Origin: Chryseosolibacter sp964438975
GTDB lineage: Bacteria; Bacteroidota; Bacteroidia; Cytophagales; Cyclobacteriaceae
Direction of reading: 5' to 3'
NCBI GenBank assembly: GCA_964438975.1
Contig: CAYTMU010000010.1
Coordinates: 21,862 to 85,861 of the forward strand
DNA: 64,000 bases
The notes beneath the pieces were generated by a model. The model was not told the DNA's origin and did not search any database. It was given only the letters and a program-made list of their open reading frames with translations. Every line of letters begins with the position of its first letter. Positions within the stretch are counted from its first letter, which is position 1. This document shows, one piece after another, positions 25,209-32,994 of the stretch. Position numbers and translations under genes: made by a program.

Positions 25209-25236
25209 CCGGATGTGGATAGACGACCACATCCGG
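25209..25236. other. perfect hairpin between the TPR-CHAT and BON genes
   Basis: CCGGATGTGG, 8-nt loop, CCACATCCGG: a perfect 10-bp stem 31 bp beyond the TPR-CHAT stop on the minus strand. There is no T-run on that side, so it may be a factor-assisted terminator, an RNA-stabilising 3' hairpin or an operator for the BON gene. Confidence 0.55.
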
Positions 25237-25267
25237 GGATTTTGTTGGTGAATGTTTACTGCGATGC

Positions 25268-28200
25268 CTACTCCAGGCCGATCATCATAAAGGCTCCCCA
25301 GAATATCGGGTCGGGGTAGTCCACACGCAATTCCTTCTTGGCATCGATGAAGCTTTCACGCAGATTGTTGGTATTGCTCCATTTGAGATAGAACTTGGAC
25401 ATCAACTTCTGAGTCGCCTCATCATCGACTTTGAACATACTCATGATAAGGACCTTGGCACCAGCGGTAAGGAAAGCCCGCTGCAAACCATAGACACCTT
25501 CGCCCCATTCGAGATCTCCAAGACCGGTCTCACAGGCGCTTAACACAACAAAGTCGGTTCCATCGAGATTGAGACTCATCGCTTCCTGCGCGGTCAGAAT
25601 TCCATTATCGATATTGTAGTTAAAGTCAGTTTTGGCAAGTATGTCGCCGGCACCTTTTAACAGCAGCCCGCTGCGCATCAAGGGGTTCTGCGTCAGGTAT
25701 GCTTCGGCGCCCTCTATCTGTTTTGACAGGGAGATCTCTTCTGCCGGTTTGTACAACCCGTGAGTAGCGATGTGCAAAACACGCGGGCTATTGAGTTCCT
25801 TGATGTGTTCCTCCGCTGCCAGTTTCTCGACGTACTCGTCAGTACTCCAGCCTTTTTGCGACAAAATTTGCTGGAGTTGTGAAACTTCTTTTTCAGTGCC
25901 GGGCAATGGCGTTATATCCCTTCGGTTTGTCGCTGTCGCGGTGAGATAGAATGTTGGATTTCCAAAAACGGAAGCGGTATTCTTATTCGCCGCAGGACGC
26001 GACTTTACCTTCCGCAAATAGATGTCTTTTGTGTTGCTGACCAGCACAATATTGGCATTGTCAATGACGAATCGTCCATCGGGTGACGGGATTGCTTCGA
26101 GGTTGATCTGATTGTAAACTCCGTCGGCGGATAGATAGATGGTTGATGTCTGGCCGACTTCATCGATGATCGGCTTCCAATACACGGAATAGGAGTATTG
26201 GTCTGCCACTCGACCGATGATTGAGTTTCGATAATACCGGAAGTACCGTGTCTCCAGATTGCTGCCATCCTTCATGATGATCGCTTTCGGCTTGTCGAGT
26301 TTACTGGTAAGATACAGTGCGGCATAAATGACAGAATCGGTGAAGCTATGATTGAAATGCCGGTAGCGCACAATTTCGACCGCGACTTCGTTGGGTTGTA
26401 GCGATTTCTTGACGTCCTCGAACACAATTCGTTTTGTGTCGAAATTCTGACTGAAGAGTTCTGATTTCTGACTGAGCTCGCGTTCCAGGTGCTCGACCTC
26501 TTGTGTGAGCGCACCGGGGTTGATCTCATTCTCCAGCAGTTGCGCCGGACTCATTGACAGCGCGACCGTCAGCAGTTCTTTTTTCTGTATCCAATCATTG
26601 TACTGGTTCTTCAACGGTTCGTCCGTGCTGTTCAGGATACGTTCCCTCATTTTGATCGAGTTGCTCAGGAGAAGCGCTTTTGTCATCAATTGAGCATTGT
26701 AAATTCGCCCGGTCAAATCTTTGAAGTCGTCGAGGTTACTGAATGCAAGGGTATTGTAGAACTCAAAGTCGCCTTTGATCGTATTCCAGTATTTGGCTTT
26801 CTCGCGTTCGCTTAGCGCCGGGAAGAATTTTTTGATATACTCCTCGTAGTTGGCGAGGGCCTGGTCGATGAACCGTTTGGATTGCTTGTAGTTCTTCCCC
26901 ATGTAATAGACTTTGCTCAGCTTGCTCAGGACCTTTACATATTCGGGATGGTTCGCACTGAAGAAACTCTCGTAAAGCTTCTTAGCCTTATTGTAGAACT
27001 CCTCGGCCTTTCCATAGTTCTTGAGCTGGTAATACACGTCGCCCGTTAGGGTGTAAATACTCGCTGCATTGATGTTATTCTTGGTTCCTGTTTTTGTACG
27101 CCAGATATTCTCCGCTACTGTAAGCGAGTTGAAGGCGATGTCGTACTTGCCCTCTGATATGTAGAGCACGGCGACGTTCTTAAGTATCTCCGCATACTGT
27201 GGATTATCTTTTCCGAGTTTATCCGCCATAACGTCACGGGCCTCGAGCATGAGTTTTTCCACCTCCTGGCGATCACCGCCTTTGTGGAACTTGATCAACG
27301 CCAGTTGAGAAATGGATTTCGCCACCTCAATGTGTCCGCGGCCGAATTGTTTTTCCTGACTCGCGACTGCTTTCTTGAGGTTATCCTCCGCTTTCTCGTA
27401 ATCGCCCAGCGTGTAGTTTATGTCCGCGAGAAGTTTTAACGTAGGGGCAGTCTTGGTCGAATTCTCGCCATACGTCTTTACCGCAATGTCGTTCGCACGG
27501 CGCGCGACACGGTCAGCTTCTGTATAATCGCCTTTTGCCAGGAGGATACGACCGCGGTTCACGAGCGGCTCGATCAGTCGCAGGGAATTGGGTCCGTACA
27601 GCTTTTGGTATTCGTCGAGCAGCTTGTTGAGCAGCTTTTCCGTCTGCGAGTATTGACCGAGTTGGATAAACAAAGTTGAAAGTTCTTGCGCAGCAGAGTA
27701 TTCATCTATCGGAACCTGCGCCCGCGATATCTCTCTTCGCGTTCGCGACAGGTTGGATTCGGCCTCGTCAAAAAGACCTTTGATCCCATACATCCGAGCC
27801 TGGGTTTCCAACGCGTCGATGTAGGCCGGTGATGACTCAGCATAGTCCCGGTTCTTTTTCATCGTGATCACCTCGATCGCTTTATCGATATTGACGGTGG
27901 CATCGTCATAGTCACCCAGTTGGATCTGGAGCTTGGCAACATTCGTCAGTCCGATGCCATACAGGATATCCGTTGGATCGAATTTGGCTCTGACGGCGTT
28001 TTCCGCCTGATCCAGAGTTGCCGTGGCCAGAGAATAGTTATCAGCCATTTCGTAGTACTGAGCCATGTGCGTGAGGATATTGAAGAGATCTTTGTGTTGT
28101 ACGTCGATCTCGTTTGCTACAAATCCGCGGAAGCTCTCTTCGTATATCTTACCAGCGTCTTCGATTTTGTTTGTGTAGCTGATATAGAAATTCGCCAGAG

Positions 28201-29518
28201 CCAGCTTTGCCAGGTGGTATTCGGGAGAGCTCTCTCCGCATAGTTCCTTTTTGATCTCTACGAGTTGATTGAGATACGCCTCGGCATTTCCATAACGCCT
28301 TTCCGTGAGCGCTACCTGATAGAGAAATTCAAGAATTCGCACCCGGGTGCGATAGAATTTCGGAAGTGATTTGGAAGCCAGGACATTTACAGCGTCGTTT
28401 TCGAGATTCCGAGTCCTGTCCCGGGCAAGTTTCGAACTGAACTCAACTGCACGGAGGTTAATCCGGTGCAAGCTCGCCTTAGGGTAGTTCTTCTCAATCA
28501 TTTTTTCGTACTCGAGCTTGGTGTTCAGGTAGCGGGGTCGATGGTTCTGGTCGAGGAGGTAAGCGATATAGCTGAGGTATATATCGTGTGCGAGGGCATT
28601 TGTCGGGGCGGTGACACTCTTCAAATCATTGAGGATCTTGTCGTACTCCGGGTTCTTCCGCATACCATTTTCTTCGAGCGAACGAGACCACCGGTACCGG
28701 TACTCGACATCGGCCAGGCTGGTCTTACCCAGAAATTTGCGTTTCGACCGGATCCATGAGGCCAGTTCGGCGTACACCATGTCGATGTCGGGGTTATCCT
28801 GGTCCTTCCCGATGATCGAGATCCGTCCTTTCTTGCCGTATGCCGACCCGATGAGCGTTTTGAGTCGGGCATATTCGCTGTGTCGGGTGAGGATCTCTTC
28901 GTCGCTGAGTCGCGTCGTCTTGATCTGACCGTTTTCAACCCGTGTCTCTTTGTCTATCGCGCGAGCGGCGAAGTACTTCTCTGCATTCATCAGCACTTCT
29001 AATGCGTCGTTGGCAAAGCCCTGCCCGATCATCGCTTCTCCTTTGATCAACGCGATGCGACCATTGAAGGCGTCATCGGTCTGATCAGTCTTAATCAGCA
29101 GCGTTTCAGCTTGTTCTGTGTACTCACGTGCCACCCGGTAGTTGCCGAACTGGTTGTAGAGGGCAGCTACATCGAGCATGGTGCTCGCGTAACCCGCGCT
29201 GGTTTCTCCAAACACAGCTCTGCTGGTGTTAAGTGCATTGCTGATGCTGTTATCGAACCCCTCGACCATGCCCAATGCCAGGTTTATTCGCGCTTCGCGA
29301 ATGTGATAGGCTAGCATATAGTTGTTGGGTCCAGGGATTTTCGTAGCGCCTTTGCGGAACTTGGTCAGGCCCGACAGAGCTTTTGAGAAATTGCCCGAGG
29401 TGTAATGGTCATCGATCTTACGCAGCGCTTTGTCGAGTTTCTTGCTCTGGGCAAATGATGTTTGCACCAGCAAAAATCCAATGAGCAATGCGATAACGGA
29501 TACCCTCAAGGTTTTCAT
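25268..29518 (-). CDS. secreted TPR-CHAT caspase-like protein
   Basis: The ATG at 29518 gives 1416 residues starting with a signal peptide (MKTLRVSVIALLIGFLLVQT, then SFAQ). An upstream in-frame extension to 29713 is rejected because it would bury that signal. Residues about 30-1000 are tetratricopeptide repeats (for example YTEADRVARRANDIAVKTYG, EKAEDNLKKAVASQEKQFGR). The C-terminal part (about 1080-1416) is a CHAT domain with the catalytic pair: His in VLHIATHGLYKP (about 1249) and Cys in VVLSACETGLGD (about 1326). CHAT proteases are caspase/separase relatives. The substrate is unknown. It is divergent from the AddA-like gene with 216 bp between the starts. Confidence 0.92.
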   Translation of the reverse strand: MKTLRVSVIALLIGFLLVQTSFAQSKKLDKALRKIDDHYTSGNFSKALSGLTKFRKGATKIPGPNNYMLAYHIREARINLALGMVEGFDNSISNALNTSRAVFGETSAGYASTMLDVAALYNQFGNYRVAREYTEQAETLLIKTDQTDDAFNGRIALIKGEAMIGQGFANDALEVLMNAEKYFAARAIDKETRVENGQIKTTRLSDEEILTRHSEYARLKTLIGSAYGKKGRISIIGKDQDNPDIDMVYAELASWIRSKRKFLGKTSLADVEYRYRWSRSLEENGMRKNPEYDKILNDLKSVTAPTNALAHDIYLSYIAYLLDQNHRPRYLNTKLEYEKMIEKNYPKASLHRINLRAVEFSSKLARDRTRNLENDAVNVLASKSLPKFYRTRVRILEFLYQVALTERRYGNAEAYLNQLVEIKKELCGESSPEYHLAKLALANFYISYTNKIEDAGKIYEESFRGFVANEIDVQHKDLFNILTHMAQYYEMADNYSLATATLDQAENAVRAKFDPTDILYGIGLTNVAKLQIQLGDYDDATVNIDKAIEVITMKKNRDYAESSPAYIDALETQARMYGIKGLFDEAESNLSRTRREISRAQVPIDEYSAAQELSTLFIQLGQYSQTEKLLNKLLDEYQKLYGPNSLRLIEPLVNRGRILLAKGDYTEADRVARRANDIAVKTYGENSTKTAPTLKLLADINYTLGDYEKAEDNLKKAVASQEKQFGRGHIEVAKSISQLALIKFHKGGDRQEVEKLMLEARDVMADKLGKDNPQYAEILKNVAVLYISEGKYDIAFNSLTVAENIWRTKTGTKNNINAASIYTLTGDVYYQLKNYGKAEEFYNKAKKLYESFFSANHPEYVKVLSKLSKVYYMGKNYKQSKRFIDQALANYEEYIKKFFPALSEREKAKYWNTIKGDFEFYNTLAFSNLDDFKDLTGRIYNAQLMTKALLLSNSIKMRERILNSTDEPLKNQYNDWIQKKELLTVALSMSPAQLLENEINPGALTQEVEHLERELSQKSELFSQNFDTKRIVFEDVKKSLQPNEVAVEIVRYRHFNHSFTDSVIYAALYLTSKLDKPKAIIMKDGSNLETRYFRYYRNSIIGRVADQYSYSVYWKPIIDEVGQTSTIYLSADGVYNQINLEAIPSPDGRFVIDNANIVLVSNTKDIYLRKVKSRPAANKNTASVFGNPTFYLTATATNRRDITPLPGTEKEVSQLQQILSQKGWSTDEYVEKLAAEEHIKELNSPRVLHIATHGLYKPAEEISLSKQIEGAEAYLTQNPLMRSGLLLKGAGDILAKTDFNYNIDNGILTAQEAMSLNLDGTDFVVLSACETGLGDLEWGEGVYGLQRAFLTAGAKVLIMSMFKVDDEATQKLMSKFYLKWSNTNNLRESFIDAKKELRVDYPDPIFWGAFMMIGLE

Positions 29519-29538
29519 AGGCGGAATTTTAGGAATAA

Positions 29539-29546
29539 CAAAGTTA
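29539..29546 (-). promoter_or_regulatory. putative promoter -7 element of the TPR-CHAT gene
   Basis: Read on the minus strand, TAACTTTG matches TAnnTTTG exactly and lies 20 bp before the ATG at 29518. This supports that start over the longer reading frame. A -33 element is not clear. Confidence 0.5.
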
Positions 29547-29734
29547 AAAAATAACCAGCTATTCCTCGTCACCGGGCTTTCTATGTTTCCAGTCATTTTA
29601 TGCCCATTTAGCCAGATTTCGCAGTTTCCGTCATAAGGGCAGTAACAGTCACGTGCGAGCGGTGGAAAGTGACAAGAGTTGTCAGCGAATGTTCTTAAAC
29701 TTGTTGCAATCAATCGTACGGATTTCCTGGACGC

Positions 29735-32700
29735 ATGAAGACCTTTTCACTATACCGGAGTTCGGCGGGTAGCGGTAAGACACGCACTCTCGCAAAAGTG
29801 TGGCTCAAGTTGGCGCTGGCGTCGAAAGTTGACTATTTCCAGCACATTCTTGCTGTCACTTTTACGAACAAGGCATCGCAGGAGATGAAAGATCGGATCC
29901 TGGAATACCTCAATGATTTCGCCAACGGAAAAACAACTGCACTTGCAGGAGAACTTCAGCGTGAACTGAACATCGACAGCCAGACCTTCCAACAGCGCAG
30001 CCAGGATATTCTCTCTGCAATCCTCCATCGGTACGACAGTTTTTCCATCAGTACTATCGACGCTTTCTTTCAAAAAGTCATCCGGTCGTTTACCCAGGAG
30101 GCTGGCCTGGTAGGAGACTACCGGCTGGAGGTGGACCAGGACACTGTGCTCGAGGAGGTGATCGACAACCTGATCGACGAATTGGGTGACAATCGCCAAT
30201 TGACGGAATGGGTCGTCGATTTTGCCCGCGAGAACCTGGAGAACGAACGAGCCTGGGATGTTCGCTACAGCCTGATTGATTTCGGCCGGGAGATATTCAG
30301 AGAAGAGTTCAGGGCAATCGAAGACGAGGTAACGCGGGTTGCGTCGCGGCCGAACTACTTTCGGGAATTGCGCGATGACTTGTGGAGGACTCGCAATTCG
30401 TTCCTTCAGGCCGTATCGAAGCCTGCCATAGAACTACTGGATATTATTCGCAGCAACGGATGGGATACACCCGATTTCAGCTATGGAAGCAGAGCGGGAC
30501 TGCTTTCATTTTTGAACCAGGTTGTTCGTGCGCGGGACATGGGGAAATATCCTTCGCCGGGAAAACTGGTTCGCACGCATTTTATCATCGGGGAGAATTG
30601 GCCCGCGAAGAAGTCTCAACATGCGCGTGATATCCTGGCGATCGCCGATACAGAACTGGCGCCGCGACTTGTAGCCATACTGGAGCAATACGACGCAACG
30701 TACCATCAGGCCCGCAGCGCCGACGTAGTCCTGCGGAATATGTATGTGTTCGGTCTTATCACAGACACGGCAAGGAAGCTCAAGGAGTACAAGGATGAGA
30801 ACAACATCATGCTTCTCGCTGATGCCCCTAAGCTCTTAAATGGCGTGATCCACGACAGCGACACACCTTTTATCTACGAAAAGGTCGGGTCTTTCTATCG
30901 CAACTATCTGATCGATGAATTTCAGGACACATCGGGTCTTCAATGGCAGAATTTTTTCCCGCTAATCGTTAACAGCCTGGATCAGGGCTATCCCAGCCTG
31001 GTCGTCGGGGATGTGAAGCAGGCAATCTACCGGTGGCGCGGGGGTGACCTGAGCCTGCTACAGGAAAAGATCGCTGATCTGATCGGTCCGGAACGTGTCG
31101 AGTTATCGGAGCTCACGAATAACTTTCGCAGTGCACCGGCAATCGTGGACTTCAACAACAGACTGTTCAAGACTGCTGCCACGCTTCTGCCGTCGGACAA
31201 CGGGGTTACCTCGGCGTCGCTCGCTTATCGCGATGTGGTTCAGACGGCATCGCGGGATGATGTGGGATTTGTTGAAGTACAGTTCATGACGGATGACGAT
31301 CCTGACGTAGGTGAAGTGCGGTCATGGCGAGAGAAGGCGATGGACAATATCCCACGCGTTCTCGAGCGTCTCCAGGAGGCAGGTGCGTCGCTGAGGGAAA
31401 TTGCCATTCTCGTCAGAAGAAATGACGAGGGATATCGTATTGCTGCTCATCTGATGCAATACAAACGTTCTGCCGACGCAAAACCGGATTGCAACTACGA
31501 GGTGGTCTCGAACGAATCCCTCCGCATTGACGGTGCGGCCTCCGTCAACCTGTTGCTGGGCGCCATGCGTTACCTGTTGAATCCCAACGATGCGATTGCG
31601 CGTGCGCAACTGGCGTTCGAATACGCGCGGATCCATGAACCTGAAAGGGCCTTAGCGGAGGTCTTCGCCATTACCAATCAGAATATTTTTGAGAATAACC
31701 TTCCTCCTGCGTTTGTGAAAGAGAAGGGTTCTCTCAAGAAGCTTCCGCTGATCGAGCTAACTGAAACACTGGTGAGGATATTTGAGTTGGGTATTCGCAC
31801 CGGTGAGCTGGTGTATATCCAGACGTTTCAGGATCTCGTCCTGGAGTTTGGCAACCGCGAGAAGAATGACCTGGGTGCGTTTCTCGAGTGGTGGGAAGTG
31901 AATAAGGAAAAGAAAAGCGTGCAGCTCTCAGGAGATGTCGACGCGGCCCAGATACTGACCGTTCACAAGGCGAAAGGGCTGCAGTTTAAGTACGTTATCA
32001 TACCATTTTGTTCATGGAGTCTCGATCACGATGGCCGGCAAGGGCCAAACCTCTGGGTCCGCTCAGACGAACCTCCATTTCGCGACGCTGGATTTCTCCC
32101 GGTTCGGTATACGAAAGCATTGGAGGAAACTTTCTTCGGCGGTTATTACGTCGAGGAACGCGCAAAAATAGCTCTCGACAATCTCAATCTGCTGTATGTG
32201 GCTCTCACACGTGCGGAGTCGGGGCTGATCGTATCGGCACCAAGTCCAGGTCTACGCGGACCGGGTAATACGATCGCCGGACTGATGTATGACAGTATCG
32301 AAATGGATGAGGTACTTCGTCCGGCACTGGATCCTTCGACACAGATATGGCGATCTGGCGAGTGGAAGATTCAGCCGATGGAGAGAAGGATCGACACAAC
32401 CTCCGTGCAACTGACGGAATATCTGTCGTCGCCCTGGCGGGAAAAGCTCGTGATCCGCAGATCGGCGTCGGATTGGTTCCGCGAAAAGGCGGATTACGGG
32501 ATTTATACCCATGCAGTGCTTTCGCGGATGCGTTACAGCGATCAGTTGAATGAGGTGTTGACGCAGCTCGCAAACGAGGGACTCATCGGTGCCGGGGAGA
32601 TCGAGGAACTCTCCTCGCAGTTATCAGACGTATTGAGTAATCCGAAAGTGTCGGGTTGGTTCAGCCGGGAATGGAAGGTGCTTACAGAGGTGCCGATCTT

Positions 32701-32974
32701 GCTTCCCGAAGGCACGGAGAACAGGATCGATAGACTTCTCCTCAAAGACAGAAAGGCAATCGTCATCGATTTTAAGACAGGGAGTCGAAAGAAGGCGGAC
32801 GAACGGCAGGTGCAGGATTACATGAACGTTCTCCACCGCATGAATTTTACCGATGTCGAAGGATACCTTCTCTATATCGCCGAGAACGCGATCGAGGAGG
32901 TCGCGACGGGCGCCGGGTTCAGACTCAATCAGAAGAGGAAGAAAAACACAGACCAGCTTGAACTGGGTTTATAG
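29735..32974 (+). CDS. UvrD-type helicase/nuclease, AddA-like
   Basis: A 1079-residue superfamily 1A helicase. Walker A is in YRSSAGSGKTRTLAKVWLKL at the N-terminus, Walker B in LIDEFQDTSGLQWQNF (about residue 393), motif III/IV in VVGDVKQAIYRWRGGDLSLL, and motif V in ILTVHKAKGLQFKYVII. The C-terminus (about 985-1030) is a PD-(D/E)XK nuclease: RIDRLLLKDRKAIVIDFKTG and then RQVQDYMNVL. With the next gene (20-bp gap) it forms an AddAB-type complex that resects double-strand breaks for recombination and degrades linear DNA. The architecture matches AddA; orthology is inferred. Confidence 0.9.
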   Translation: MKTFSLYRSSAGSGKTRTLAKVWLKLALASKVDYFQHILAVTFTNKASQEMKDRILEYLNDFANGKTTALAGELQRELNIDSQTFQQRSQDILSAILHRYDSFSISTIDAFFQKVIRSFTQEAGLVGDYRLEVDQDTVLEEVIDNLIDELGDNRQLTEWVVDFARENLENERAWDVRYSLIDFGREIFREEFRAIEDEVTRVASRPNYFRELRDDLWRTRNSFLQAVSKPAIELLDIIRSNGWDTPDFSYGSRAGLLSFLNQVVRARDMGKYPSPGKLVRTHFIIGENWPAKKSQHARDILAIADTELAPRLVAILEQYDATYHQARSADVVLRNMYVFGLITDTARKLKEYKDENNIMLLADAPKLLNGVIHDSDTPFIYEKVGSFYRNYLIDEFQDTSGLQWQNFFPLIVNSLDQGYPSLVVGDVKQAIYRWRGGDLSLLQEKIADLIGPERVELSELTNNFRSAPAIVDFNNRLFKTAATLLPSDNGVTSASLAYRDVVQTASRDDVGFVEVQFMTDDDPDVGEVRSWREKAMDNIPRVLERLQEAGASLREIAILVRRNDEGYRIAAHLMQYKRSADAKPDCNYEVVSNESLRIDGAASVNLLLGAMRYLLNPNDAIARAQLAFEYARIHEPERALAEVFAITNQNIFENNLPPAFVKEKGSLKKLPLIELTETLVRIFELGIRTGELVYIQTFQDLVLEFGNREKNDLGAFLEWWEVNKEKKSVQLSGDVDAAQILTVHKAKGLQFKYVIIPFCSWSLDHDGRQGPNLWVRSDEPPFRDAGFLPVRYTKALEETFFGGYYVEERAKIALDNLNLLYVALTRAESGLIVSAPSPGLRGPGNTIAGLMYDSIEMDEVLRPALDPSTQIWRSGEWKIQPMERRIDTTSVQLTEYLSSPWREKLVIRRSASDWFREKADYGIYTHAVLSRMRYSDQLNEVLTQLANEGLIGAGEIEELSSQLSDVLSNPKVSGWFSREWKVLTEVPILLPEGTENRIDRLLLKDRKAIVIDFKTGSRKKADERQVQDYMNVLHRMNFTDVEGYLLYIAENAIEEVATGAGFRLNQKRKKNTDQLELGL

Positions 32975-32994
32975 CTACAACGCACTGCTTTGTT

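Noticed and set aside
25268..29518. TPR-CHAT gene as part of a type III-E CRISPR system
   Set aside because: No CRISPR repeats or cas genes are present in the window, and the protein has a signal peptide.
29519..29713. N-terminal extension of the TPR-CHAT protein to 29713
   Set aside because: It would place 65 residues ahead of a clean signal peptide; a -7 promoter element falls inside the extension.
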